A DNA stretch of 64,000 nt, taken from the NCBI RefSeq assembly GCF_009017415.1, contig NC_092410.1:3720001-3784000 (forward strand), read 5' to 3'. Every line of letters starts with the position of its first letter. Positions within the stretch are counted from its first letter, which is position 1. The translations under genes were made by a program, and so were the position numbers. Below are positions 10,129-22,050 of the stretch, piece after piece. The DNA comes from Aspergillus flavus (Eukaryota; Ascomycota; Eurotiomycetes; Eurotiales; Aspergillaceae). The notes below the pieces were generated by a model. It worked only from the letters and a program-made list of their open reading frames with translations. It had not been told where the DNA came from and made no database searches.

Positions 10129-13100
10129 TCATGCGCTCAATCGCTGGATAAAAGACTAGGGTTGTTGTTAGCTGGAGGTCTTTTTAAGTCAACCGCTACC
10201 TGGGTGTACATACCGGGAAGAACTGCCGGAATCCCTTCAAGTCTAGCTGGCCTAATGCGTTCAAGAACTCCTCTATGAGTTCACCACCCATTCCCATGCC
10301 GGGCAATTCTTGGTCACGAAGGTACTGGATATACTCCATGCCGGTCTTGCAATAAATGGTGCGCTGCAATCCTCCAGCTTCGGCGAGAACCTGCTTGGCC
10401 TGTGCGTCTTTGGGATTGAAGGATGGGGTGGCGGGAAGTGCCCAACACAAGGGCGACATTCGGCTGATCATGAACTGGGCGAATCCGGGGAGAGCAACCT
10501 GCTGGGAGGCGCCATTCGTCGCCTCCGGTGCGATGTCAGGACCGCCCCAGGAGCTGCCCATCTTGGAGAGTACAGAGAATGCCATCTTCGCGGTGGTAAA
10601 ATCCTCGATGTCTTTGGCGAAGTGTTCGATGGTTGTGATGACGGTATCGAACATGGGTTGGTTTCCTGATTATGTTAGTCTCTGTTTTCAACCCGTGGCG
10701 GAAGGGATGAGACTCACTCTCGCTGATGATCACGGCACCCAAATCATTATTCAAGACCGCCAATAAGAAATTCAAGTACTCCCGCTTCAACTCCGCAAGC
10801 TGAATCTCGTCGTCGGTACCGGTAGTGGGATCGGCAATGCCGGTGAACACCCGTTGTAGGAAAGGCGTCAACAGTGTATCGAGTATCGCGTAGATTTCGC
10901 CCTTGAACCCGAAGATGACTTGGTCCAAAAGACGTAAGAAAAGAGCCATTTCATCCCGAGTGGAAGTCTGGGTTAGTAGGCCATCGATCCATCTCGGGAG
11001 CTGTGGGAGAATTCGAGAGCCAAGGACACCAATGAGTCTAGAAAAGGCGAATCGGGCGGCTGTCCTGATATTGAAAGAAGTCTTAAGGGACTCAAGAGCA
11101 ACAAGAGTAGCCTCAGACACCTGCAAGAATGCCTCAGAAACCTCAGGCGCGGGTAGCGAGGTCGGGGAACTGGTTCCTGGCATCCAATCCGAGAAGCCTT
11201 TTGCCAATGTTCCAAGGGCCATAATATCGTGATGTATTTGTAACAAAGCCCTCTCGTCGTTGGACTTCGCCGGCGCCAGATTTTTCTCCATGTCCATGAA
11301 CACAGGGTTTAGTACTGACTGCGCATACAGGACCTGCTTGTCGGCAGCGACAGTCGGGGTGGAACAAATAATGCCAACGGCTTCGAATAGGTAAAGCTGG
11401 CTGTTGAAAACAGCATCTGCGGACCCTTCATGATCCTCCGACGACATTTCATCACCGTCAGCGCCTTCTGTAGGAATTTCCGCCTGGATCACCAAAAGAT
11501 CGCCTAGGGCCTGGACGACTGTCTGCGCAACATTGCCGATATGGCTTCTCAGTTGCTTGACTAAACGCTGGAAAAGATACCAGGATCTGGTTTTAACCTT
11601 CTTCGTGGGGTGATGAACAAGTTGAAGGAAGCTTTCCAAGACACCGGGGATGAGATTAGTGTGGTACAGGAAGAATGAACTGTAACGAACACAGATTTCC
11701 ATGTACTGCAATTGGGTCGCCGGATGGGTGAAGGAGCGAATATCTGTAGATGGTCAGAGGAAGCGCACAAGATCCCTGATCCCTGATACCTACCGGACTC
11801 TACCATTCTTGACATCATCTCAATTAGTCGCTCTGCTGCCTGATTGTTGGGTTGATTCTTGGTGTAGAGACTGCCTGCCTTCACGGCAATGTCTCCAAAG
11901 AGGAACATTTCATGCAAGGCAAGATCCAGATCACGCCAGTCTAACTGCGCACCCGACTGTCGTAGGTTCTCGAAGGTAGTTGCAACAACTTCGGAGACAG
12001 CGTCTATGTAGAGCTGTTCGTTCACAGAAGCGACAGTTTGTTGCATAATGGCTAGTCTCTTGCGGAGTTCCTGGAACTCTGCCTCGTCAGTTTGGTCATC
12101 CTCGTCGCCCCATGAGGAAGTCTCGTCGTATCGCATCTTGGCAATGATGGCCTTCAAGATAGGGAGTAAGATGGGAGAATGCTGGGCGGTAAGAGAAGGG
12201 TCGGTCTTGGAGACCTTTCTCAAGTATTGAAGGAGGTCGCTGCCACAGGGGATGACGGTCGAGCAGACCTCGTCGTATTCATCGGAAAAGTATCTCAGGA
12301 TGTGCGGAAGGAAAGCCTGCAATAGCCCATTGGCCTTCTCCCTGCATTCTGCGGAGATGTTCTCCTGTTCCAAAGCCCGTACAATATCAACCACTGTACT
12401 ATTGACTAGCTTCGCAACTGTTTCAGCCAGATCCGTATCGTATTTGAAGGTAAACCTATTCTCACAAAGAGGGGGGCTGTTGGAGAGCTGAGAAACGATG
12501 GTGTCCAGATTCAAGAAAATAATCATATCAATCTTATCCTCCGGCTTCATCTTTTTGCCGATAATTTCCGTAAAAACGTCGACTGCTGCATCCCGCACCT
12601 TCTCTTCTCCTGCCCTGAGCTCCGCCTTCTGTGCCCGGGCCAGTTGCTGGAACAAGAGATCGAGCATTGTCTGATTGACCACGAGGCTGATATCAATCCA
12701 GCCAACCCAGGAACCAACTGCCTTCAAACACATTTCTACGATCAAGTCGTTGCCGTCCCGCCATTCTGACAAAATCTGTTGCCATGAGCTTGCGATCTTT
12801 TGCATGTCCCTCATTCGAATGAGGTCCTTTAGCGAGTTTGCCCTATCCTGTTCCGTGCGAGACCTGGAAACGAGGACATCACCAATTTCATCGTGGATAG
12901 AATTGACGACTCGAAGGTAGAATACAATTCCCAGCATATTGTCAGGCGACGTGCTGGAGGCACCCTTGTATGTTAAGCTCAAGAGATCATCGAAGAAGGA
13001 CTCCCAGCCGCTACCGTAGAGTGCCGAGAAGAGGAAGGTAATCGTCTGGGCGATTTTGTTCTGAATATTGGGAGGATCTGGGTTTGCATTCTCCTGTCCA

Positions 13101-13606
13101 TAAACCTGGCGGAGGTAGTTCATGAGGCCGTCCCGGACATATCCTAGAGCCTGAGGGTCAATCAGTCCAGCCTGGGCGGCACTGTTTACCACCTCTAGTG
13201 CTACATGTCGTATGATCTCAGAGTGCTGGGGAGTCTTTGTGAAGAGGGCGAGGCAGACTTGCCATCCCGAGGGGTCGGTACGGAGTTGGTTCAGGTAATC
13301 AAAGGCTTGCGCCTTGAGGGCTTGGTCTGAGGAAGGATTCCAGGCGATTTCTATGGCATTCGCTACCTATGTGATTACATATTTGTCAGGTTCAAGATAT
13401 CATAAAGAGCTTTATGAGATTAATTGTTTATGCAAACATGCGCAGGGAGGGGTATGAGGGGAGAGGAGGGGAGGGCAAATGGCGGGGTGGACACTTTTTT
13501 TCGTGTCCCTTTTTAAATGAAAAAGAAAAAAGTAAAAAAAAAAAGAAAAGAAAATTTAACTCGAATGAACTCAAGTGCAACATTGAATCCATACCTGTTC
13601 TTCCAT
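10129..13606 (-). CDS. los1: Exportin-T (tRNA nuclear export receptor, Los1)
   Basis: Karyopherin-beta that exports mature tRNA from the nucleus with Ran-GTP. Five exons on the minus strand fit: 13606-13595, 13366-11794, 11743-10718, 10665-10214 and 10155-10129, summing to 1029 residues in one frame. The first exon is only 12 nt (MEEQ) before a 228-bp intron. The last exon is 27 nt, encoding SFIQRLSA and the stop, and completes the conserved C-terminus [18 protein letters not shown]. If that last intron is missed, the frame ends in an artefactual VCTPR. Signatures include the N-terminal [20 protein letters not shown], followed by helical HEAT-type repeats as in Los1/exportin-T. The intron phases are consistent at every junction. 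Confidence 0.93.
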
Positions 13607-14331
13607 CTTCGACCAGCCGAGCTGCCTTCGGAGTCAGTAGACTCAGAAAGCAAATCGAATGACGGTATTCAAAGGGGGAAAAGTCGATGTAGTTGGGTTA
13701 AAATTCAATGGCGGCGGAGAGTCATATCACAGAGAGGGCCGTTTATCGAATCATGACTAGTGCGTTGGAGCAGCAATCGGTGGTCTCGGGGGGTTTAGAC
13801 TAGTGGCAGAGACCCAGTTAGTCGGGTAGACGAAAAATTTGTCGATGGATCCATTGGGCTCACCGGACAGACAACAGAAGAGGAGTTGAATCCTTTCCAG
13901 ACACACTGAGAAACCGCACAGTCGGCTGACTACGTCACTTTGTGTAGATGAAACAAGAGAAGAAAAATATGACTTGAGGTACAGTTGGCATGGATGTCAT
14001 TGTGTGCGGCTGTAAACTTGGTCACCCGCCGAAAAGGGAAAGGGGCGCGTGCTTCCCGAGGGCCCTTGGCTGCCGGCGGATTCAGGCAGCATGCCTTAGC
14101 TCTTCTCGGTTAAAGGCGTTTTATGTCTCGAGAAGCTTAGCCCTCCATCCTGCATCCTTTTCTTTACCACTATAACCACCGCAGCATGCACGTCTAGCAA
14201 TATAGGTCAATCAAGTTGGCGCTATCCGACTAACAACACAAGACGGATAATTGGAAATAACTTTAGTGCTCTTTCTCTCCTAACAATCATGCCCAACCTA
14301 TCTCATTTTGGGCTCAACTTTATCTATGTTA
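13607..14331. other. Upstream region of exportin-T
   Basis: About 725 bp between the exportin-T start and the 3' end of the oxidoreductase pseudogene. It contains A-rich tracts on the left. The open stretch 13990-14175 shows no recognisable protein. Confidence 0.5.
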
Positions 14332-15447
14332 CTAACAAACTCTCACAACAACTTTTGAAAAATGCTTCTGTTGCTCGAGATACTCTTATGCTTCTCTCAC
14401 CTGGTATAGAGCAAACACCTTTTCATCAAGTACGGGCCTAATGTCATTCTCTCCGATGAGTTGGTTGATAGCGTGAAACTGAACCCTGGTCCCAAGAAGC
14501 AATCCACGTGAGGTACATAGATAACTCAGACCATCCATCAAGCTGGGCATATCGGGACGGGATGCTCCGCCTAAAAGCCCTGCTAGTGCGATGACTCCTT
14601 CCGGCCTGATAGCCTTTAGTGGCTGAGAAAGGGTAGATGCACCGCCCACATCAACAATCAAGTCGTGTGCACCTAATGATTTTAACTTGGACGCTTTAGC
14701 GTCGTTGCTAGTTGTTGCTATCGCCGTTGCACCCGAAGCTAGGGCAAACTAATGGTTTGACAAGTTAGCACCTATACCTCAACGGGCACACATACAGCCA
14801 GGCTAGTCAAAGGGAGGTATTTACCTGCAGAGCAGCAATAGAAACACCTCCTGTTCCTTGCACCAACACTACACTTCCCTTCTTGGGTTCTCTCCCCTGA
14901 AGCCCGAACAGCGAGTTCCACGCCGTTAGACCAGAACAAGTCAATGTAGCGGCTTCATCGAAAGACAAATTATCAGGCATCTTCACCAGCGACGTTTAAT
15001 GGTATACGCCATGACCCCGCAAAGTCCCGTCCACGTGCTGACCAAGTCCGGCTCCTATATCGGCAAAGGTAGCGGGCGTATCATCCGCCATGTGGGTCGT
15101 CAGATGGGTGCAGACTCTATTTCCAGGCTTGAAAGTGCAGACTTGGGATCCAACGGCCTCTACGACACCCGCTCCATCTGATGCTGGAACAATGTTGTCT
15201 TTGATAGTCAGATTGAGTTTTCCCTAATTCTTATTAGTACGGATTAGATGTAACGTGTGGGAGAGAACGATGTCTAAGGTTTAGTTACCAATGCAATAGC
15301 AAGATCACGGTAATTCAAAGATGCTGCATGGATTTTGATCCGTACATCATGGCCCCCCAGAGTAGGGAGAGGATGATTCTCAACGAATTTGAGGCTTGAG
15401 ATTCCTTTTTGGCCAGTGAGGATCCATGCTGGGGTTTGAGATGCCAT
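14332..15447 (-). pseudogene. Zinc-type alcohol dehydrogenase-like / quinone oxidoreductase pseudogene
   Basis: Relic of an NADPH-dependent MDR-superfamily oxidoreductase. The ancestral exons are still clear at 15447-15289, 15223-14825 and 14748-14332, with intact GT-AG junctions and about 325 codons. Recognisable parts are MASQTPAWILTGQ, the MDR segment DNIVPASDGAGVVEAVG, the nucleotide-binding [26 protein letters not shown], and a C-terminal EYLEQQKHFSKVVVRV. Two codons inside the conserved frame are stops: TAA at 14996-14998 (after GVYH) and TAA at 14386-14388 (after VREA, where the family usually has an aromatic residue). The rest of the frame is intact, so decay looks recent. A functional product would need readthrough at both stops, so I call it a pseudogene. 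Confidence 0.82.
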
Positions 15448-16161
15448 TGTTGGAGGGGGGTATATGTTCTGAATCACCTAGATGCTCGATTTCCTATATA
15501 ACATTGAGGAGGGTGTTCCATTTTGACTCTTATATCCTGCTGAACACTGGGCTTGAATCATGGCGACCCAATTATTTTGGAGTAATTGAATCATGGGGGC
15601 CGATGCCCTTCCCGTTTGGGCGAGAGCCAACGACATTTGGGTTTAGTGAAGTCAAATCATGCCAAGTGATTGGGTGATCCGAAAGCCCTAGAACAACATT
15701 AGTAATGCAATGCTTTGAAATGCCTATCTTGCGCTATTTCCTAATTGAGAGGCAAGCTGGATGGTGAAGTTTGGACTTGTTGCTAAGGTGCCTTGCGAGA
15801 GCGCCTTCGACACAGGTTTGAAGATGTAGTTTATTTAATCAACTAATAAGTGCCACGAGTTCTCAGCTAGACTGCTTTTGATCGGCTTCCAGCAGTGAAT
15901 TGATGACGACATATGTGGTCTAGGATCGTGAATTTGAAAGATATTTGAGCCAATTCATCTGAGTTTGATGCGGCCAGAGTGCTTAGCAGGGTACAGTTTC
16001 TGTCACGTAAGATAGTCAAGCTGGAGACGTATATAACGAGATTCTCTTAGGTCTTTTTTAAAAAGTGCACATGCTGCGGCCCCTTTCACTGCTGAGGTAA
16101 TTGTAAGTGTTTGCTGATCAAGTGAATACTATAGTACTAGTCATTTCTCCAATGACGGCTC
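15448..16161. other. Intergenic, divergent region
   Basis: About 710 bp between the oxidoreductase relic and the PD-(D/E)XK-like gene. No gene or repeat found. Confidence 0.5.
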
Positions 16162-17608
16162 ATGACAACATTGATGACCACGTTAGGACCTCAACAACCT
16201 TTATTTCCTAATCCGATTGCCTCAAGGCCGTACCTGCCACAAAAACAACTTATTAGGCTTTGCCCCGAGTTCAAAATGAGAGAAATAGTAAATGATCTTG
16301 ATCAGGAACTTGCCAAACAATCTGAGTTACTTGACGATCAATTTCCTCTCGTTTGTCTACCATTAACGAAAGAGAACCTGACACTACTAAATATGTCAAC
16401 AGAGTCAAACACAATGCCACCACCTCGTTCGGTATCATCTCTGTCTCGATCGTCAAGTTCACAAAGACTGAGTGATTCGACGTATCGTAAACGAGTACTT
16501 TCTCGTGCAGGAATCAAGGTTGATGCGAACTTGCCCATGGAAGTGCAAAATCAAATAAACATCATTCTCCAAACCCCACCAGTGGATACCTCAACCCTCG
16601 AATCCCTAGCGTTAAAGCTTCAAAGTGATTCGAACGAGCTCATTGCAACTCAAGCGGGTGAAGAGGAGTGGACAAGTCTTTTACAAGACATTGTCAAAGC
16701 ATTGAAATCTACTACCATACATTGTGCACGAAGCCGAGGTACATCTTACCAATGGATTCCATGCTTAGGAGCTGACATAGTATGCTTCAATAGATTGGCG
16801 AGCAGAAATCAAGCCTACCGTTCACCAGTCGTCGATCCCTCGATCTTCTGTGCCCCAGAAGCCGGCATACGATCAAGGCGAAGCTAGAGAGTCTGAAAGT
16901 TCGCAAAGCAACATCATCTCCGGAGACATTGAAGATCCTTCGACACATGGAACAGATTTGGACAGACCGGCAAAATCTCTGTCGATAACTTCTGGGAAAT
17001 CGCTCATAAATCCAATCTCCTTGGAGAACCCCCGTCCCAACATATCAGTTGGTCTTTCGGGCATAGCACTTGCCGAGAATCTACAATCTCGTCAGGTTAA
17101 CGATGCGAAATACTTGTTGATCGATCTCCAAGATAATCGTCAACTGATTAGCGACCCTGGAGTAACCCCACTCAGCTTACACTTTCCATTTCTCGTTTTC
17201 GAAGTAAAATCCGCCTCAACGGGGAGTAATCTCTATCAAGCACAAAATCAGTCTGCGGTCGGTGGTGCGTCGGCAATCGAGATTCTAAGGGCACTGTACA
17301 AGTTGTGTGAGGGGCATATACCGAACACATCAGCCCGAAATGCTCCTAGCACTGCTTGTCAATTCCTTACGTTTTCAGTGACGACTGAGGGGCCTGTTTG
17401 CGAGTTATGGGTCCATTTCTGGAATGAGCTTGACGAAAGTTACTGCATGGGAAATATTGATATATGGCGATTCACACACAAAAGCAAAGCGTCTAATTTT
17501 ATCTCCAATCTGTCAAGCATTCTGAACTGGGGATCAACTACTTTTCGAGATAGAGTTGTTCAACAGTTGATTCTGTTTTGTAGCCAGATTATCCCTTCGG
17601 CGTCGTGA
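16162..17608 (+). CDS. Fungal hypothetical protein with PD-(D/E)XK nuclease-like domain
   Basis: Exons 16162-16738 and 16794-17608 give 463 residues. The N-terminal 200 residues are Ser-rich and low in structure (RSVSSLSRSSSSQRLSDSTYRKRVLSRAGI). The C-terminal half holds an alpha/beta segment in which LLIDLQDNRQLISDPG is followed by FPFLVFEVKSASTGSNLYQAQNQSAVGG. The D...E-V-K spacing followed by a Q-rich helix resembles the PD-(D/E)XK fold seen in a large family of uncharacterised fungal proteins. Family assignment rests on that motif only, and no substrate can be inferred. A relic of another large fungal gene follows 170 bp downstream. An in-frame ATG at 16174 is an alternative start. Confidence 0.6.
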
Positions 17609-17776
17609 CCGCTTCAATTTATGTTATGTGCAATTGATGATTACTGGGCGTTCAGATTTTATCACTCTGTACTTTTTAGCCTCATTCTAATTAGAAGAAG
17701 TTTGATCCGGTCATCAGTCTTTCTTGTATCTAGGTTTTGTGCTGTGACTGACCACTTGTGGTTGAATACTCGATGA

Positions 17777-18792
17777 CCATCGTTTTTACGTTCGACAAGG
17801 TTTCTTCACAGACCAATAGAAAGTACAGCTCGTCAACTGCTCGGTCCTTTAAATTCGGCAGAGCTTGGGTACAATGAGCGAGACTATATCTACTACCCAA
17901 GTGTGGACCCAGGCACTCTTTGGAATTTCCATTGCCACTATAAAAAGGACAAGCCCTTTCCCGCATTTGAACTCGGCTATGACGCCTGCTACCTCATGGT
18001 CAACTTCTGCCAATACGTGTCAACCCATTGGTCAAGCCTGCACACCAACCTCGGTAGCAAACCCCCTTCAATAAACAAATATAAGGTCATGATGTGGCTA
18101 TCTACTCTGGCATATGCAGACGAAGCCGAAATGTCTATCATTCAAACGCTGATATCATTTTATATCATACCGGAAATGGGAACAATCTAAGTGCCCCAGA
18201 CTCTTCCACGCCAGATTTCTGATGGATACAACTGCAAGAAGAGTGAGATTGAATCTATAGTCATGTCAAGCTGCCATTCAATTGATGAGTCTCCTGAAGC
18301 GAATATCGTGCGAGACCTTAGATGCGAGTCTGCCGAGGATTTCCAGACTCGCAAAATCAGTTTGTTCAGAAGGCACCGTGCTGCTGCTATTGATGAGTTC
18401 ACGAATACAATTATGAATATGTGGCCCAGCAGAGCCCGGCTATGACGAGATATGATGGCCTTGTTGCTGTGAGCCAGTACGCTGATGTGCAAAAGGCTCT
18501 GATATTTGCCAGTGCTCTCTTTGAGAGTTGGTACGGCAACAAATGCTTCTTTGAGTATTTAACGGAAATAGAGACTATGCTTGGAAGGTTAAAGGAGACA
18601 CAAACATTGCTTGGAATGACGTGCCAGGACATTGGCCCTACAGGAAGTTGGCAGCCATGGCGTGTCAAGCATGCGCAGCCAATTCTGAGGAGAGGACTTA
18701 TCAGCATTGACGACATCTTTGCCTCTCTTGCTCCTTTTCATGTGCCATTCTCAGGTACGGACTTGACCGACTTCTTATTGAGATGGGTGTAG
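17777..18792 (+). pseudogene. Relic of a giant fungal DUF3638-type protein (internal fragment)
   Basis: A coherent protein is readable across one frame and then another, but it is broken. The first part runs from about 17777 (LLGPLNSAELGYNERDYIYY) to 18187. An in-frame TAA at 18188-18190 separates it from VPQTLPRQISDGYNC in the same frame. Near 18421-18440 the frame shifts by one base into AMTRYDGLVAVSQYADVQK, which continues to RRGLISIDDIFASLAPFHVP and stops at 18792. From memory, the order of segments resembles the region before the ATPase-like part of the 3000-residue DUF3638/DUF3645 proteins of ascomycetes. Both ends are missing. Family identity is moderate; the broken state is directly visible. 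Confidence 0.55.
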
Positions 18793-19586
18793 TCCCTCTC
18801 TGTGCTTGCATTTGCCTATGCGTAGATCGAGATATTGAAGACCGTCCGTTCGTAGACCCATGTGCTTATTCGGATTGCATCCAGAACAGGCCGCTTGAAT
18901 GCTGATCCCCACAATATTAACGTTGATATATTGAATTGTGAAAGCGACCACAGCGCTCCTCCAAATCTTTATTAGTTCGAATAAAAATGAGAGACCCTTG
19001 TAATTGTTCAGCAATGGATTGATCGTACAGCTTCAATAGTATTTATATTGCGTACTAAGTCTAGACTGTGGCGTATAATTAATAACACCATCAAAAACGC
19101 AAAACAATGATCGTCGTACATATTTTATACAATGTAGTTTTGCCAGGCTGTTGTAATCCATTGCCATTGGATGCTTGCTTCATGGATTTAACCGAATAAA
19201 TCGTGGGATTGGGGATCACGGGGAAGGTCAAAAGTGACATTCCACGCTGTCCGCAAACAGCTCCATTGATATAGCGCCTCTCGTGGTCATCATGATGACT
19301 CCACCAATTCTGGGAACCGCCCAATTGTGAGGCCAATCTGGACATGGAGGAAGAACGAACAAAAGGAAAGAGTACACGAGAGAGGATTGACGTCATGGCT
19401 AGACAAGATGACAATTCTTGAACTTCGGAGCTAAGACATACAAACCTGGAGATTGCTTTTGGCATGTAGGGGCCGTGCTCCTTCAGCTTCTCCTTCAGCC
19501 CTTGAAACCCATAGGTCGACATTTATTACCATCTGTCCTGCTTTTCGCCCCCAGCCGTATTCCAAGCGGTCCTGTTTTTTCTTTTT

Positions 19587-19630
<44 letters not shown>

Positions 19631-19689
19631 TTTTTTTGCGATATCTTCTTCGGCGGCCATCCGTGTGTTGTGTTGGCACAAATCTGGCG
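18793..19689. other. Intergenic region with TTTC microsatellite, MFS promoter
   Basis: About 900 bp. The left part is AT-rich with no gene. The right part is the leader of the MFS gene and contains a long pyrimidine tract listed separately. Confidence 0.5.
19574..19638 (+). repeat. (TTTC)n / polypyrimidine microsatellite
   Basis: An initial T/C-rich run is followed by about eleven tandem TTTC units and a T run. It ends 52 bp before the MFS start codon, so it is probably in the 5' leader or core promoter. Pyrimidine tracts just upstream of transcription starts are common in filamentous fungi. Confidence 0.9.
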
Positions 19690-21713
19690 ATGGCTGTCAG
19701 TGAAGAAACCCCCTTGCTGCACACCCGCCGCCAGCACAAGCAGAAAACCAAGGTCAGTCCTGTCCGCGACAAAATAGCCGTGTACGGTTCATTTATCGGT
19801 GAGCAAGATACGTAAATTTATCCAGACACGGCTATCTTACTGATATTACTACCCAGGCGTTTTCCTCGCAGCTGCAGACGAATCTATCGTTCTGTCCACA
19901 TGGAGTGTGATCGCCTCGGAGTTCCACCGTCTGTCGCAAGGATCGTGGCTCCTAGCCGCGTATAACTTTGGGTGGTGCGTGTCATTGCCGGTGGTTAGTT
20001 ACTCCAGTCGTTCTAAGGAGGGTGTTGAAACTGACGCTTTCGCGGGCTAGTATGGTACGCTATGCAACATTTACGGGAGAAAGAATGTTCTTATCAGTGC
20101 TTATGCGCTTTTTGCGGCGGGATGCCTGGCTTGGTAGGTAAATCCCACCATAGTTATCTATACGAATAGCTTCTAACCATTGATTCCGATGTAGCGGGAG
20201 CAGCACGTCCATGGTTCAGCTGGTGTTGGCCCGAGTACTCACCGGAATAAGTGCAGGAGGAATGGTTTCGCTGGTATCGGTCATTCTTACTGGTGAGTGT
20301 CTCTACCACCTCTTGCCACAATGACACTTTTTAACTCTCCAGACATGGTTCCCGCCGACGAGGTAGCCCTGCTCCGAAGCTACGCCAATGTGTTCAATGT
20401 TGTAGGCCGTAGTATAGGTGCTCCCCTAGGAGGTTATCTTATTGGTGCTGTGGGGTGGAGATGGTCTTTTATCGGTCAATTGCCCGTGGCAGCCATCTGT
20501 CTTCTAATAGGACTGTATGGACTTCCATCATCTTCAAACTCAACCAAGACTGGGGATGCAGGGGGAGGAAATGCTCGGCATAGCATTATGCGGCTTGACT
20601 TTGCCGGTCTTGCCAGCTTCTCTGTCACCACCGTTCTCCTACTCTTGCTCATGCAGGAGTTGAGCGCCCCTCCAGAAAGCCTCCAAATTCCGCTTACGAT
20701 ACTCATCACGGCGTTTTGCACTACAGTGCTATTGTTAATCGTGGTAGAAGCATACTGGGCTCGAACTCCACTGATTCCTTTGCACCTCATGAAGACTTCG
20801 CTGGGTGGGTTTTGTCTAAACCAGATAATGATGATGTCGAGCCGTTCGGGAGTGAGTTTCCCTCCCCCTGAATGCATGATTTATGTGGTACCTAACCTTC
20901 CTTATAGCTTATGAGTAACTTGGCTCCATACCTGATTCGGGTCAAGGGTGCAACAAGCTCATTGGCTGCGTCAGCCTTCGTGTTGGGTGCGGTTGGGGTG
21001 TCAATTGGAGCATTGATCGCAGGAAAAGTTATCAAAAGGTAATGACAATGCACCGTGGAACAATCATACTTCGATATGCGAGGTTATCTGACTATTAGCA
21101 GATGGAAACGATACCGAACCATGACTGCCATCGCCGTTTCTGGTGCTGTCCTGACCTACTTGCTCATTTTCATTCGCTGGCGAAATGGCTGCCACCTCTG
21201 GGAAGTAGTGTATCTGTTGCCCAATGGTATAGCCATTGGCATCCTTTTCACGACACAGTTCATTGGCATGTCGCTGGGCGCGCCGAACGAGAGCCTCACC
21301 ACTTGCATCACTACATATTACCTTGCTCAGCAGTTAGGTAATATCATTGGACCGGCGATGAATGTGGCTGTTGTGCAACGCGTGTTTATGAGAAAGTTGG
21401 AGAAAAATCTAAACGGATGGGAAGAGAAGAAGGTTTGATCATACACCGTACGTGACTTGTACGAGTTTCATGCTAACCGTAGTGACCAGTTCATCGATCA
21501 GATTCTCAACGAAGAGAAATTCGCTCAGAGCTTGCCCACTGTGGTTCAGTGTATTGTTCGGTGGAGCTATTTGAATGCGTTCCAATTGGTGCCATGTGAG
21601 TACGATACTGTTGCTGAAGGGATACGAAGCTAATTGTTATAGTAATCTCTGTCGCATGTGCATTAATTATGCTGCCTACCGTGCTATGGGTGAAGGAGGA
21701 GAAACCGGAATAA
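19690..21713 (+). CDS. MFS transporter, DHA14-like (vacuolar amino-acid / multidrug type)
   Basis: Major facilitator with about 14 predicted membrane spans, in the drug:H+ antiporter family that includes vacuolar basic amino-acid permeases. Nine exons fit: 19690-19798, 19857-19990, 20051-20133, 20195-20292, 20343-20851, 20908-21038, 21102-21432, 21490-21595 and 21643-21713, giving 523 residues. Markers are the N-terminal dileucine-like ETPLL, the family segment FLAAADESIVLSTWSVIASEF, the loop YGTLCNIYGRKN, and LARVLTGISAGGMVSLVSVILT. The intron after EEKK uses the weak donor GTTTGA; reading through it would stop at once. Substrate is unknown. Confidence 0.85.
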
Positions 21714-22050
21714 CCATGTATACTCGTTGGATTTGTATAGGTCCGTAATTTTTAATACTGAAGGAATGGATTGCTTGTAGTTCATCTAAGAAGAAATGAA
21801 TGTAGGGCTAGCAAGGTCTGCATTTGCCGGTACCCAGCTATGGTGCACTATGATGAATAGGCATGAGGAGTGAATCTAATCCGACTCTATTGACGAATGG
21901 GAGATCGGATACCATTATCGTTGAGTCTATTTGGTTATATCAAGGATAATTAGACGGGGCTTTCTCTCGACGAATTGCTTCAGTAAATGAGTATGCGCCA
22001 CCGCCATAGTAGAGCTGTCACACCAGCTCCGTGAAGCATCAATTCCGGCA
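21714..22050. other. Convergent 3' intergenic region
   Basis: About 340 bp between the MFS and ACT-protein 3' ends. No feature recognised. Confidence 0.5.

Noticed and set aside
14996..14998. Possibility that the stop in the oxidoreductase is a programmed readthrough site
   Set aside because: A second in-frame stop exists near the C-terminus and no readthrough context is evident, so pseudogenisation is simpler.
19574..19638. TTTC repeat considered as a CRISPR-like or structured array
   Set aside because: Simple tetranucleotide microsatellite in a eukaryotic leader, with no spacers.
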